Part shown: piece by piece, positions 17,702-29,647 of the stretch
Layout: each line of letters opens with the position of its first letter
How positions within the stretch are numbered: position 1 is the first letter of the stretch
DNA from: Caulobacter sp. Root1455
Lineage (GTDB): Bacteria > Pseudomonadota > Alphaproteobacteria > Caulobacterales > Caulobacteraceae
Reading direction: 5' to 3'
Length of the DNA: 64,000 bases
Assembly (NCBI RefSeq): GCF_001426905.1
Contig: NZ_LMFQ01000023.1
Span: 62,001-126,000 of the forward strand
Notes under the pieces: generated by a model
What the model was told of the DNA's origin: nothing
What the model saw: only the letters and a program-made list of their open reading frames with translations
Database searches by the model: none
Position numbers and translations under genes: made by a program

Positions 17702-18568
17702 ATGAAACCCGTCCGCAAAGCCGTCCTTCCCGTCGCGGGCTTCGGCACCCGGGTCCTGCCCGGCACCAAGACCACCCCGAAGGAGCTGCTCAACGTCGTG
17801 GACAGGCCGATCCTGTCCTACATCGTCGAGGAAGGCCGCGCGGCGGGCATCGAGCACTTCGTCTTCGTGACGGGGCGCAACAAGGGCGCGATCGAGGACT
17901 ATTTCGACCACCAGGTCGAGCTGGAGGCCGCGCTGGCCGCCAAGGGCAAGACCGAGATCCTGGAAGAGCTGCTGGGCGAACTGCCCCGGCCCGGCGAGAT
18001 GAGCTTCGTGCGCCAGATGGCCCCGCTGGGCCTGGGCCACGCGGTCTGGTGCGCCCGCGACATCGTCGGCGACGAGCCGTTCGCGGTGATGCTGCCGGAC
18101 ATGGTGATGTCGGCCGGCACCCCGGCCCTGGCCCAGGCCATCGAGGCCTACGACCAGAAGGGCGGCAACATCGTCGTGGTCGAGCCGGCCCCCGAGGGCA
18201 TGGCCCACCAGTACGGCATCGTGGCGCTGGACGGCCGGGACGGGCGCCTCAACCGCATGACCGGCATGGTCGAAAAGCCGCCGAAGGGGACCGAGCCCTC
18301 GAACCTGTTCATTTCGGGCCGCTACATCCTGCAGCCGGAGATCTTCGACCTGCTGGAAAAGCAGGGCAAGGGCGCGGGCGGCGAGATCCAGCTGACCGAC
18401 TCGATGCTCTCGCTGCTGAAGACCCAGGACTTCCACGCCCTGGAATACGAGGGCGAGACCTATGACTGCGGCGACAAGATCGGCCTGCTGCGGGCCAATG
18501 TCGCCCTGGCCCTGAAGCGCCCCGACCTGGCCGACGCGGCGCGGGAAATGATCAAGGGGCTGCTGTAG
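17702..18568 (+). CDS. galU: UTP-glucose-1-phosphate uridylyltransferase
   Basis: A 288-residue enzyme making UDP-glucose for glycans. It shows KAVLPVAGFGTRVLPGTKTTPKE (read as two overlapping motifs), EGRAAGIEHF and GGEIQLTDSM, standard for GalU. The start at 17702 (MKPVRKAV) gives family-typical length and has a GAGG just upstream; the frame runs open far upstream without meaning. A strong bidirectional terminator follows. Confidence 0.96.
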   Translation: MKPVRKAVLPVAGFGTRVLPGTKTTPKELLNVVDRPILSYIVEEGRAAGIEHFVFVTGRNKGAIEDYFDHQVELEAALAAKGKTEILEELLGELPRPGEMSFVRQMAPLGLGHAVWCARDIVGDEPFAVMLPDMVMSAGTPALAQAIEAYDQKGGNIVVVEPAPEGMAHQYGIVALDGRDGRLNRMTGMVEKPPKGTEPSNLFISGRYILQPEIFDLLEKQGKGAGGEIQLTDSMLSLLKTQDFHALEYEGETYDCGDKIGLLRANVALALKRPDLADAAREMIKGLL

Positions 18569-18581
18569 TTCGCGCCGCTCC

Positions 18582-18739
18582 CTCTCCCCTTGCGGGAGAG
18601 GGTGGCCTCCGAAGGAGGTCTGGTGAGGAGTTGAAGAACGCAAAAAGCCGCGACAGGCCGAAGGGCCGGTCGCGGCTTTTCTGTTTGAGAGATCCCTCGT
18701 CCGGCGCTTCGCGCCACCTTCTCCCGCAAGGGGAGAAGG
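18582..18739. repeat. Inverted repeat arms flanking the galU/ilvA terminator
   Basis: The arms 18582-18606 and 18713-18739 are inverted copies of a CTCCCCTTGCGGGAGA..GGTGGC motif, itself containing a short hairpin (TCTCCC/GGGAGA type). They enclose the terminator at 18643-18680. The motif belongs to the same loose family as the outer arms at 4738-4870. Confidence 0.75.
18643..18680. terminator. Bidirectional intrinsic terminator between galU and ilvA
   Basis: AAAAGCCGCGAC-a-GGCC and GGCC-g-GTCGCGGCTTTT form a long near-perfect stem with a 4-base loop. It is flanked by an A-run on one side and a T-run on the other. It therefore serves both the plus-strand galU and the minus-strand tkt-ilvA unit. 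Confidence 0.9.
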
Positions 18740-18742
18740 ATG

Positions 18743-19947
18743 TTAAACCGTCCGCGGCGGGTAGCCCTTCTCGCGCAGGGCGTCCATGACCTCCTGGGTG
18801 TGCTGGGCGTCGCGGGTCTCGATGGTGATATCGAACTCCGCGCCCTTGGCGGGCACGTCCAGGGCCAGGCGGTTGTGGTTTACCTCGATGATGTTGGCGC
18901 CCATCGTGCCGATGACATTGGCCACGGTCGACAGCAGGCCTGGGCGGTCGTCGCCGACGATGCGCAGGGACACCAGGCGCTGGGCGCGCACCAGCTCGCG
19001 GGTCAGGACCGAGGCCAGCAGGCGGGTGTCGATATTGCCGCCGCACAGGATCAGGCCGCACTTCTTGCCGCGGAAACGCTCGGGATAGGCCAGCAGGGCG
19101 GCCAGGGAGGCCGCGCCGGCCCCTTCCGCGATCGTCTTTTCAACGTTGCAGTAGAGGGCCACGGCCTGCTCGATGTGCGGCTCTTCCAGCAGCAGCACGT
19201 CGTCGATCAGCGGCCGGGCGACGCCGTAGGTCAGCTCGCCGACCTGCTTGACCGCCACGCCCTCGGCGATGGTCTGGCCGCCGCAATGGGCGGCCACGCC
19301 GCGCATCTTGGCGGTGAAGGACGGGTACATGGCCGGCTCGCAGCCGATGATGCGGATGTCGGGCTTGACGGCCTTGGCCGCCGTGGCCACGCCGCTGATC
19401 AGGCCGCCGCCGCCGATCGGCACCGGCAGGACCTCGAGGTCGGGCGCGTCCTCCAGCATCTCCAGGGCGATCGTGCCCTGGCCGGCCATGATGTCGTAGT
19501 CGTCGAACGGATGGACGAAGGTCAGGTCCTGCTCGACCTGCAGCTTGCGGGCGTGGGTGGACGCGTCGTCATAGGTCTCGCCCTCGATGACCACGGTCGC
19601 CCCGAAGTCGCGGGTGTGCTGCACCTTGATGAACGGGGTCGTCTTGGGCATGACGATGGTCACCGGCACGCCGAGGCGGGCGCCGTGATAGGCCAGGCCC
19701 TGGGCGTGATTGCCGGCGCTGGCGGCGATGACCCCCCGGGCCTTCTCGGAATTGGACAGCAGCATCAGCTTGTTGAGCGCGCCGCGCTCCTTGTACGCTG
19801 CGGTGAACTGCAGGTTCTCGAACTTCACCCAGACTTCCGCGCCGGTGATCTTGGACAGCGTCCGGGAATAGCGGCACGGCGTGCGCTCGATCTGGCCCGC
19901 GAGGCGGGCGGCGGCGGCGCGGATGCTGTCGATGTCGAGCGTTCGGC

Positions 19948-19951
<4 letters not shown>
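18743..19951 (-). CDS. ilvA: Threonine ammonia-lyase with C-terminal ACT domain
   Basis: A 402-residue PLP enzyme deaminating threonine to 2-oxobutyrate. The PLP lysine is in FTAAYKERGALN, followed by ASAGNHAQGLAY and the phosphate-binding loop VPIGGGGLISG. Residues about 325-402 form one ACT domain (LRIVGDDRPGLLSTVANVIG), the shorter TdcB/IlvA2 style rather than the long two-ACT IlvA. The start at 19951 (MSRTLDID) overlaps the transketolase stop as ATGA, so the two are coupled. Confidence 0.93.
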
Positions 19952-21957
<2,006 letters not shown>

Positions 21958-22106
21958 GGCCGTCTTTTGTCGGATCGGAAAAAGAGCGCCTCTCTGCCCT
22001 ATTGCGCCTCGACCCGCAAGGGAACGCGCAAGCGCGGGGGCATGTTGCCAAGGGCGACGGGAGGGATTAGGTCGAACCAGCCCCGAAGCTTGCCATGGAT
22101 TGAAAT

Positions 22107-22670
22107 ATGTCGGTCAACGTCCATCCGTCCTCGTATGTCGACGACAACGTGGAATTGGGGGAAGGCACGTCGATCTGGCATTTCTCGCATATCCTGAGCG
22201 GGTCCCGGATCGGCAAAAACTGTTCCTTCGGCCAGAACGTCATGGTCGGACCCAACGTCACGATCGGCGACAACTGTCGCGTCCAGAACAATGTCAGCCT
22301 CTACGAGGGTGTCGAGCTGGAGGACAATGTGTTCTGCGGGCCGTCCTGCGTGTTCACCAACGTGGTGACCCCGCGCTCGGGCGTGAACCGGCGGGGTGAG
22401 TTCGCGCCCACCCGGGTTCGCAAGGGCGTGACGATCGGCGCCAACGCCACCATCGTCTGTGGCTCGGAACTGGGCGAGTACGCCTTCATCGCCGCCGGCG
22501 CGGTGGTGACCAAGGACGTCAAGCCGTTCTCCCTGATGGCCGGGGTTCCCGCCCGCCGCATCGGTTGGGTCAGCCATGCCGGCGAAGTGCTGCGCGCCGA
22601 TCTGACCTGTCCCCGGACAGGCGAGAAGTACGAGGTCGTCGACGGGCAGCTCCAACGCGTCGGTGGCTGA
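22107..22670 (+). CDS. WbpD-like UDP-amino-uronate N-acetyltransferase
   Basis: A 187-residue left-handed beta-helix acetyltransferase made of hexapeptide repeats (VHPSSYVDDNVELGEG onward; IGKNCSFGQNVMVG). GTSIWHFSHIL and CRVQNNVSLYEGVELED closely follow WbpD/WlbB, which acetylate the 3-amino group of UDP-2-acetamido-3-amino-2,3-dideoxyglucuronate. The tail DLTCPRTGEKYEV is also typical. With WbpA (27043), WbpE (28419), WbpB (29648) and a WbpI-like epimerase (32754) the pathway is complete. The following glycosyltransferase start overlaps its end by eight bases. Confidence 0.87.
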   Translation: MSVNVHPSSYVDDNVELGEGTSIWHFSHILSGSRIGKNCSFGQNVMVGPNVTIGDNCRVQNNVSLYEGVELEDNVFCGPSCVFTNVVTPRSGVNRRGEFAPTRVRKGVTIGANATIVCGSELGEYAFIAAGAVVTKDVKPFSLMAGVPARRIGWVSHAGEVLRADLTCPRTGEKYEVVDGQLQRVGG

Positions 22671-23844
22671 GGTCGACCGACCCGGTGAGGGCTTGAACGT
22701 CCTCCTGATCGCTCGCCACTTTCCGCCGCTCGTGTCGGGCGGCGCGCGACGTCCCTATCTGCTGGCCCTCGCCCTGGAGGCGCTAGGCGCCGAGGTCCGC
22801 GTCGTCGCGCCGGGCCTGCCGCCTGGCGTGAAGGGCGTCGTCGCGCCCCTGCTTCACGCGCCGCCCCTCGAGCAAGCCGACGCCCCTCCGGTCCCCGCGC
22901 CGCCCCCGACCCTGTCGGCGCGGCTCCGCGACCTGGCGCGATCATGGCTGCTGTGGCCTGACGCCGAGATCCGCTGGGTGCGGCGAGCGGTTCGGGCCGC
23001 GGGGTCGCTGGAGGGGTTCCGCCCCGACTGGATCCTTACCACCAGCCCGCCGGAATCGATCCATTGCGCCGGCCCAGCCCTGCGCCGCCGCCACCAGGCC
23101 CGCTGGGTCGCCGACCTGCGCGACGAGTGGCTGGCCCGTCCGTTCCGCGCTGAGCTGTCCCATCCGTGGCGCCGGATGGTGGAAGGCGTCATCGCGCGGC
23201 GGTTGTTAGTCCGGGCGGACCTGATTATCGGCGTGGACGCGGTGGTCGCACGGGAGGCGCGACGTCTGGCGCCTGGTCGCCCGATCGAGGTGCTGGCCCA
23301 GTTCGCGGCGCCGCCGCCTCCGCCGGTCGACCTGGGACCCGGAGGAGTCCACGTCCTCTATACCGGCAGCGTGTCGCTTTCGGATCCGGCTTGCGGGATC
23401 GAGCCGCTGTGCGCCGCGATCGCCGCCACCGTGCGCCGACGTTCGGACCTGGTATTCCATTTCGTTGGCCGGCTGACCCCGGAAGAGAGGGCCGCGCTGC
23501 GGGCGACCGGGGCGGGAGACGCCGTGCGCCTGCACGGACCGCGCCCCTATGACGAGACGCGCGCGATGCAGGCGGCCGCGGACGGCTTTCTGGTCACCGC
23601 CGCGCCCGACGCGACGGCCATACCGGGCAAGGTCTACGAATACCGCGCGGTCGGCGCGCCGATCATCGCGGTCGGCGAAGGACCTTGGCGCGCGATCGGC
23701 GGCTACGATCCGGGCGACGCCGCCGATCGTTTGTCGAGCCTGGCCAAGCGGCGGCCTGGCGAGCGCGACGGTCCTGTCGCGGACACCCCGGAGGACGCCG
23801 CGCGGCGCCTGCTGGCGATGATGCGCGCCGTGGTCAGAGGCTGA
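22663..23844 (+). CDS. Glycosyltransferase (GT-B, family 4-like)
   Basis: A 393-residue GT-B glycosyltransferase. The N-terminal LLIARHFPPLVSGGARR with the glycine loop is typical, and the C-terminal donor site motif reads GKVYEYRAVGAPI. The start is GTG at 22663, overlapping the upstream gene; a TTG at 22693 behind GGTGAGGG is a shorter alternative. Co-transcription with the WbpD-like gene suggests it may transfer the diacetamido uronic acid, but that is only inferred. Its end overlaps the end of the opposing asparagine synthetase by 11 bases. Confidence 0.82.
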   Translation: MAEVDRPGEGLNVLLIARHFPPLVSGGARRPYLLALALEALGAEVRVVAPGLPPGVKGVVAPLLHAPPLEQADAPPVPAPPPTLSARLRDLARSWLLWPDAEIRWVRRAVRAAGSLEGFRPDWILTTSPPESIHCAGPALRRRHQARWVADLRDEWLARPFRAELSHPWRRMVEGVIARRLLVRADLIIGVDAVVAREARRLAPGRPIEVLAQFAAPPPPPVDLGPGGVHVLYTGSVSLSDPACGIEPLCAAIAATVRRRSDLVFHFVGRLTPEERAALRATGAGDAVRLHGPRPYDETRAMQAAADGFLVTAAPDATAIPGKVYEYRAVGAPIIAVGEGPWRAIGGYDPGDAADRLSSLAKRRPGERDGPVADTPEDAARRLLAMMRAVVRG

Positions 23845-25711
23845 TCTCGAAGATCGCGGCCCAACGAAGGAAAACCGCGATGCGGAACGCCGCGGCGTTG
23901 GCGTCTCCGGACAGGCCGACCCGGGCCGTGATCGCGTCCAGGGCCGCGGGGTCGAAGATATCGCTCTTGCGCGCCTCGGCCAGGCGTTCCAGGGCCCAGG
24001 GCCGCCAGCGGTCGGCCATCCACTGGTCCTGCGGGGTCACGAAACCCAGCTTGCGACGGCGGCGCGCGATCTTGTCCGGGATCAGCCCGGTCGCCGCGCG
24101 GCGCAGGACGTCCTTCGTCCAGCCGTCGCGCATCTTGGTTTCGGCCGTCATGCCCAGGGCCAGATCCACCACGCGCGGCGCCAGGTAGGGCAAGCGGCTT
24201 TCGACGCCGTGCGCCATGGCGTTGCGGTCTTCGAAGCGCAGCAGGGCGGGCAGCGACGCCCGGGCCAGCATGTCCCGTGTCATGGCGTCGTAGCGATTGC
24301 AGCCCGGGCGGTGGGGCGCGGCGTCCGGCTCGCGGCCGCGGACCGGCCAATCCTGGGGCGGATACCGTCCCCTTAGGCGGGCCATCTTGCGCAGGCCGGT
24401 TTCGGGCAGCAGCCTGATCAGCGCCGACTTCGCCAGGGTGGAGGTCGAGAACACGCCGCCGTCGCCGGCATGGGCCCGGCTGGACCTCAGCGCGCCGCCG
24501 AGGTCGAGGGCGGCGAGGCGATCCGCCAGGTGGTAGCCGATCATATGGTCATAGCCGCCGAACAGCTCATCGGCGCCCTGGCCGTCCAGCATGACCTTTA
24601 GGCCTTCTTCCCGCGCGCTGCGGAACACGAACCATTGCAGGCAGATCGAGCTGTGGCCGAACGGTTCGCCCTGGGCTTCGATGACGTCGTCCAAATGGTC
24701 CAGCATCTGGTCCGCAGTCGGCGTGATCAGACGCGCGGGATGGCGGTCGCCCGCGAGGGCGGCCTCGAGATAGGGGCGCTCGGACAGGGCGTCGTCGTCA
24801 TCATAGACGGCGCTGATCGTGTGGATACCGCGCGAGCCTCGCGCCTCCAGGGTGTTCTGGGCCAGGCTCACCAACAGGGTTGAGTCCAGGCCGCCAGACA
24901 GGCAGCTGCCGACCGGAACATCGGCTTGCAGTCGCAGCGCGACCGCATCGTCCAGGGCCGAACGCAGCTGCTCGGCAAGGTCGTCTCCCCGTGCCGGCGG
25001 CGCCGTCAGCTGGGTCCACGATGTGAACGCTTCGCGCGTCGGCGGGCGGGCGGGGTCGAGATCGAACTCGCCCCAGCAGCCGGCGGGAACGCGCTTGATA
25101 TCCGCGAAAAAGGTGTCGTCGCCGGTGTCAACCGAGCCGACGTTCAGAAAATCGGCGGCGACGTCGGCGTCGAGCCGCCGGCCGTCGGGCAGGAAGGGCA
25201 GGAGCTGCCGGACGTCGGACGCGAAGGCGAAGCCCCGGTCCTGGCCCAGGCCGACGCGGGCCCACAGCACGGGCTTCTCGCCGAACCGATCGCGGGCCAC
25301 GATCAGTTTGCGGCGGCGCGCGTCGTGGATCGCGAAGGCGAACATGCCGTCGAATCTGGCTAGGGCGCCCGGGCCCCAGTGGTCCCAGGCGGCCAGCAGG
25401 ACCTCGCTGTCGCCCTCGGTGTGGAAGGCATGCCCCAACGCCTGGAGCTCCGTCCGCAAGGCGCGGTAATTGTAGATCGCGCCGTTGAACACCATGTGGA
25501 GGCCGGGATCGTCGGCCGACACGCGTCGCGTCATGGGCTGGTCGGACGCCGTCGAAAGATCGTAGATCGCCAGCCGGCGGAAGCCCAGGACGACCGGAAC
25601 CTGTCCGTCGAGGCCTTCTCGCCAGCCTTCGCCGTCCGGTCCGCGACGCTGGATCGGCGCCAGCATCCTGCCGTCGCGAATAATGCCGATCGAGGCCCAG
25701 ATGCCGCACAT
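23834..25711 (-). CDS. Asparagine synthetase-like amidotransferase (AsnB family), copy 1
   Basis: A 625-residue, two-domain protein. The mature N-terminus MCGIWASIGIIRDG supplies the nucleophile Cys2 of the class II glutaminase, followed by RRGPDGEGW. The synthetase domain has the ATP pyrophosphatase motif CLSGGLDSTL. The start at 25711 is fixed by the need for Cys2. In polysaccharide loci such proteins (WbpS type) often amidate uronic acid sugars instead of aspartate. Its place in this locus supports that but does not prove it. Divergent from a glycosyltransferase. Confidence 0.86.
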   Translation of the reverse strand: MCGIWASIGIIRDGRMLAPIQRRGPDGEGWREGLDGQVPVVLGFRRLAIYDLSTASDQPMTRRVSADDPGLHMVFNGAIYNYRALRTELQALGHAFHTEGDSEVLLAAWDHWGPGALARFDGMFAFAIHDARRRKLIVARDRFGEKPVLWARVGLGQDRGFAFASDVRQLLPFLPDGRRLDADVAADFLNVGSVDTGDDTFFADIKRVPAGCWGEFDLDPARPPTREAFTSWTQLTAPPARGDDLAEQLRSALDDAVALRLQADVPVGSCLSGGLDSTLLVSLAQNTLEARGSRGIHTISAVYDDDDALSERPYLEAALAGDRHPARLITPTADQMLDHLDDVIEAQGEPFGHSSICLQWFVFRSAREEGLKVMLDGQGADELFGGYDHMIGYHLADRLAALDLGGALRSSRAHAGDGGVFSTSTLAKSALIRLLPETGLRKMARLRGRYPPQDWPVRGREPDAAPHRPGCNRYDAMTRDMLARASLPALLRFEDRNAMAHGVESRLPYLAPRVVDLALGMTAETKMRDGWTKDVLRRAATGLIPDKIARRRRKLGFVTPQDQWMADRWRPWALERLAEARKSDIFDPAALDAITARVGLSGDANAAAFRIAVFLRWAAIFEISL

Positions 25712-25794
25712 GGTCTTCGACTCCGACTCCCGGTTGGGCGATAGCGTGGACAAATCGCCTGTCCGTCGCGGCGAGGCCTAGGGTATACGAAACC

Positions 25795-27033
25795 ATGCCG
25801 CAAGCCCGAGAACCCCGCCAGATCCTGGCGGGCCGCCGTATAGCCTTGGTCGCGAAACTCTTTGATCGCGGCGACGGCCGCCTTCTCAAGCAGCGCGCCG
25901 CCCTGCGGGCCGCTGGCGCTGAAGTCGGATGCTTCGCGATGATCGACCACGCCCGGTCCGCGCCGGACGTCACGACACCCGACTGGCGGGCCGCGCGGAC
26001 GCGGACGGCGATGACGGGCGGGATCGTGCTGGCCGCGGGAGTGTTCGGGGCCCGTCTGGCGGCGGGCCGGGCGACGCGCGATGCGATAGGTGACGCCTCC
26101 AGCTGGCTGGCCTATCGCGGCCAGGTTCGGGCCCTGGCCGACGTCCTGGCCGCCTGGCGCCCTGACGTCGTCGTCTGCTCCGATCCGGAGACCCTCCCGG
26201 CGGTGGTCCGCTTCAAGGCTCTGGGCGGCGGGGCCGTGCTCTATGACGCGCACGAGTTCCATGAGGAGGAAGACCACACCGATCCCGGCCGGCAGGCCTG
26301 GGTTCAAAAGGTGGAAACCCGGGCGGCGGGCGCGATCGACGGCTTCGTCACGGTCAATGCGGGCATCGCGGCGCTCTATGCGGAACGACGTCCCGGCCTG
26401 CCGCCTGCGGTCATCGTCCACAACGCCGGCGAGCTGGAGACGCCGCCGGCCTATGATGGCCGCCTCCACCGCGCGGCCGGCTTGCCGGCCTCGACCCGCA
26501 TCCTGCTCTTCCAGGGCGGACTGGCGCCGATGCGCGGGCTCGAAGCGCTGGTCGACGCCGGCGCCTGGCTTCCAGAGGGGTGGGCCCTGGTGCTGATGGG
26601 GTCGGGGCGCCTGGAGCCCAGCTTGCGGGCGCGGGCAGACGCCGATCGGGTGCGCTTCGTGGCGCCCGCGCCGTTCGCCGAATTGCCTCAATGGACCGTG
26701 GGCGCGGCCCTGGGCGCGCTGCTCTACGAGGACCTGAACCTCAATCAGCGCCACTGCAGCCCAAACAAGCTCTGGGAGTATCCGGCGGCCGGCGTTCCAA
26801 TGCTGGCGACGGACCTGCCCGAGATCCAGCGACTCGCGTCGCCGTACGGCGTGGCCTTCTTCGTGCCGTCGGGGGCGGGGGCGACGGATATCGCCGCCCG
26901 GGTGGCTAGCCTGACCGACGCCGATCTGGCCGAGGCGCGCGTCGGGGCGGCGGCGTTCACCCGCCTTCACAGCTGGCGCGCGAACGCCGAGGCTTTCGTC
27001 TCGGAGGTCGCGCGCCTCGCCGCGGATCGATAG
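25795..27033 (+). CDS. Glycosyltransferase (GT-B, family 4-like)
   Basis: A 412-residue GT-B protein with the N-terminal strand RRIALVAKLFD, VLYDAHEFHEEEDHT, and C-terminal donor-site motif SPNKLWEYPAAGVPMLATDLPE. The SPNKL.E..A...P.LA.DL motif is shared with the glycosyltransferase at 40876, so the two are probably related. No signal or transmembrane segments are apparent. It converges on the wbpA-like gene with nine bases between. The linkage made is unknown. Confidence 0.82.
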   Translation: MPQAREPRQILAGRRIALVAKLFDRGDGRLLKQRAALRAAGAEVGCFAMIDHARSAPDVTTPDWRAARTRTAMTGGIVLAAGVFGARLAAGRATRDAIGDASSWLAYRGQVRALADVLAAWRPDVVVCSDPETLPAVVRFKALGGGAVLYDAHEFHEEEDHTDPGRQAWVQKVETRAAGAIDGFVTVNAGIAALYAERRPGLPPAVIVHNAGELETPPAYDGRLHRAAGLPASTRILLFQGGLAPMRGLEALVDAGAWLPEGWALVLMGSGRLEPSLRARADADRVRFVAPAPFAELPQWTVGAALGALLYEDLNLNQRHCSPNKLWEYPAAGVPMLATDLPEIQRLASPYGVAFFVPSGAGATDIAARVASLTDADLAEARVGAAAFTRLHSWRANAEAFVSEVARLAADR

Positions 27034-27042
27034 CCCGGAGGC

Positions 27043-28422
27043 TTAGGCCCGAACGATCTTGCAGCCGTGGGTCTTGGCGTAACGCGCGGTGGCGTTGCGC
27101 GTGTCGACGATCAGCGGCAACTGTTCGAGCAGCAGTTCGTAGTCGACGTTGTCGTGGTCGGTGGAGATCAGCGCGCAGTCGAATTGCGCCAGGTTCTCCG
27201 CCGTCAGCGGGGTCGACTCCCAGCCCGCCAGCTCAGGATGTTCGCGGGTGGCGGGGATCACCGGCAGATACGGGTCATGGTACGAGACCTTGGCGCCGCG
27301 GGACTGCAGAAGATCGATGAGGATCAGCGACGGGCTTTCACGCATGTCGTCGATGTTCTTCTTGTAAGCCAGCCCCATCACCAGGATCTTCGCGCCGTTG
27401 ATCGCCTTCGACAGGCGATCGCTGAGTCCGTCAGCCACGGCTTCGATTACGTTGCGCGGCAGCTGGTTGGTCACGTCGCCGGCCAGCTCGATGAAGCGCG
27501 TCGACAGGCCAAACGCCCGCGCCTTCCAGGTCAGGTAGAAGGGGTCGATCGGGATGCAGTGACCGCCCAGGCCCGGACCCGGATAGAAGGCGTGGAAGCC
27601 GAACGGCTTGGTCTTGGCGGCGTCGATGACTTCCCAGACATCGATGCCCATGTTGTTGTAGACGCCCTTCAGTTCGTTGACCAAGGCGATGTTGACGAGC
27701 CGATAGATGTTCTCGGTCAGCTTCACCGCCTCGGCGGCGCGCAGGCTCGAGACCGGCACCGGCGTGGTGATCAGGCCATACAGGGCGACGCCGATGGCGC
27801 GCTCCGCGTCGGTGTCGGCGCCCACCACCTTGGGGATGGTGCTGGTGTTGAAGTGCGGGTTGCCGGGATCCTCTCGCTCGGGGCTGTAGGCCACGGCGAA
27901 GTCACGTCCCACCTTCAGGCCCGAAGCTCGCTCCAGGATCGGGATCAGCACTTCCGAGCTGGTGCCGGGATAGGTGGTGGATTCCAGAACCACCAGCTGC
28001 CCGCGACGCAGAACCTTGCCCACGGCCTCGGTCGTGTCGCGCACGAACGACAGGTCGGGCTCGCGGTGACTGTCGAGCGGGGTGGGGACGCAGAGCAAGA
28101 TCGCGTCGGCCTCGGCCAGGCGTTGCGCTTCGAAGGTCGCCTCGAAGCGGCCGCTGGCGCGCATCTGGGAGACCACCTCGTCGCCGATGTGGGCGAAGTA
28201 GGATTTGCCGGCGTTCAGCAGTCCGACGCGCGGCTGGTCGATGTCATAACCGATGACGCGCACGCCGCTCTCGACGAACGCGCGGGCCAGGGGCAGACCG
28301 ACATAGCCCAGCCCCATGACGCCGACCGTGACGTCGCGCGCCTCGGCGCGGCGCACCCACTCCACCGCGAGGGCCTCGAACGCCGCGTCGGTGTCGTGCT
28401 TGGAGAACAGGTCGATTTTCAT
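27043..28422 (-). CDS. wbpA: UDP-N-acetylglucosamine 6-dehydrogenase (WbpA type)
   Basis: A 459-residue nucleotide-sugar dehydrogenase that oxidises C6 twice with NAD to yield a uronic acid. It has the Rossmann motif GVMGLGYVGLPLA, VPTPLD, ESTTYPGTS, SPERED and the catalytic-cysteine motif PGLGGHCIPIDPFYL. These match the UDP-GlcNAc branch (WbpA) better than UDP-glucose dehydrogenase. Its start overlaps the stop of the aminotransferase gene (ATGA). It is the last gene of wbpB-wbpE-wbpA and starts the route to UDP-diacetamido uronic acids. Confidence 0.88.
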   Translation of the reverse strand: MKIDLFSKHDTDAAFEALAVEWVRRAEARDVTVGVMGLGYVGLPLARAFVESGVRVIGYDIDQPRVGLLNAGKSYFAHIGDEVVSQMRASGRFEATFEAQRLAEADAILLCVPTPLDSHREPDLSFVRDTTEAVGKVLRRGQLVVLESTTYPGTSSEVLIPILERASGLKVGRDFAVAYSPEREDPGNPHFNTSTIPKVVGADTDAERAIGVALYGLITTPVPVSSLRAAEAVKLTENIYRLVNIALVNELKGVYNNMGIDVWEVIDAAKTKPFGFHAFYPGPGLGGHCIPIDPFYLTWKARAFGLSTRFIELAGDVTNQLPRNVIEAVADGLSDRLSKAINGAKILVMGLAYKKNIDDMRESPSLILIDLLQSRGAKVSYHDPYLPVIPATREHPELAGWESTPLTAENLAQFDCALISTDHDNVDYELLLEQLPLIVDTRNATARYAKTHGCKIVRA

Positions 28423-29603
28423 GCGTTTTGGCCGATCGCGTTGCGAACGCTCTGGGTGATGTAAGCCTGATCTTCCGGCGACAGGTCGGGGTGCATCGGC
28501 AGGCTGATGACGCGCGAAGCCTTGTCCACCGTGACCGGCAGGCCCGACGGGGCGAGCGGGTGCTCGGAGTAGGCCGGCTGCAGGTGCAGCGGGATCGGAT
28601 AGTAGGCCGCGGTCGGCACGCCCACCGCCTTCAGCTTCTGGGCCAAGTCGTCGCGGTCCTCGACCTCGATGGTGTACTGCGCCCAGCTCGAAACGCCGCC
28701 GGCGATGACGATCGGGGTCTTGACGACGCCGGCCAGCTGTTCGGCGTAGCGATTGGCGATCGCGTTACGCTGCTCGATCTCCCAGGCGTAGACGTCGAGC
28801 TTTTCGAGCAGGATAGCGGCCTGGATCGTGTCGAGACGGCTGTTCATGCCGACCCGCATGTTCAGGTACTTGGGATCGTGGGTGAACGAGCGACCCTCGA
28901 TGTCCTTCTGGGTCGCCTTGCCGTGCACGCGCAGGGAGTCCATCAGTTCGACCAGGCCGGCGTCGTTGGACAACACCGCACCGCCGTCGCCGTAGCAGCC
29001 CAGCGGCTTGGCCGGGAAGAAGCTGGTCGTGGTGCAGTCGGCCCAGTGGATCGGATGCTGGCCGTTCAGGGTGCAGCCGAAGCCTTGGGCGGAGTCGGCG
29101 ATCAGCTTCAGGCCGTGCTTCTTGGCGATGGCCGCGATGGCCGGATAGTCGGCGGGCTGGCCGAACAGGTCCACGGCGATAACGACTTTCGGCGTCAGGC
29201 GTCCTTCGGCCTTCACCTTCTCGATGGCGGCCTCTAGGTCTGCGGGATCCATGTTGTAGGTGTCGGCCAGGATATCCACGAACACCGGCGTCGCGCCCAC
29301 CCACGGAACGACCTCGGCGGTCGCGGCGAAGGTGAAGCTGGGGCAGAACACGGCGTCGCCCGGACCCACGTTCCAGGCCATCAGCGGCAGGGCGAGCGCG
29401 TCGGTGCCATTGGCGCAGGACAGCGCCAGCTTGGCTTGGCCGAAGTCGGCGAGGCGCTTTTCGAATTCGCGAACTTGCGGGCCCATGATCCACTGGCCGG
29501 CGTCGACGGCCCCCATGACGGCCTTGTCAATGCGGTCGCCCAGGCGGCGGCGTTGAGCAAGAAGGTCGATGAACGCGAGCGGCGTGGAGGGAGAGGTGGC
29601 CAT
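28419..29603 (-). CDS. wbpE: DegT/DnrJ/EryC1 aminotransferase (WbpE type)
   Basis: A 394-residue PLP sugar aminotransferase. The PLP lysine lies in SFFPAKPLGCYGDGG, with SCANGTDALALPLMA and FCPSFTFAAT. It would place the 3-amino group on the WbpB product using glutamate. The ATG at 29603 follows GGAG; a TTG one codon upstream (29606) is possible. It is strikingly similar to the aminotransferase at 56836. The operon overlap with wbpA and the 44 bases to wbpB support the pathway assignment. Confidence 0.9.
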   Translation of the reverse strand: MATSPSTPLAFIDLLAQRRRLGDRIDKAVMGAVDAGQWIMGPQVREFEKRLADFGQAKLALSCANGTDALALPLMAWNVGPGDAVFCPSFTFAATAEVVPWVGATPVFVDILADTYNMDPADLEAAIEKVKAEGRLTPKVVIAVDLFGQPADYPAIAAIAKKHGLKLIADSAQGFGCTLNGQHPIHWADCTTTSFFPAKPLGCYGDGGAVLSNDAGLVELMDSLRVHGKATQKDIEGRSFTHDPKYLNMRVGMNSRLDTIQAAILLEKLDVYAWEIEQRNAIANRYAEQLAGVVKTPIVIAGGVSSWAQYTIEVEDRDDLAQKLKAVGVPTAAYYPIPLHLQPAYSEHPLAPSGLPVTVDKASRVISLPMHPDLSPEDQAYITQSVRNAIGQNA

Positions 29604-29647
29604 CAAGGAAGCTCCAATTTGAGTCCGATTTTGAGAGTGTGAGGATC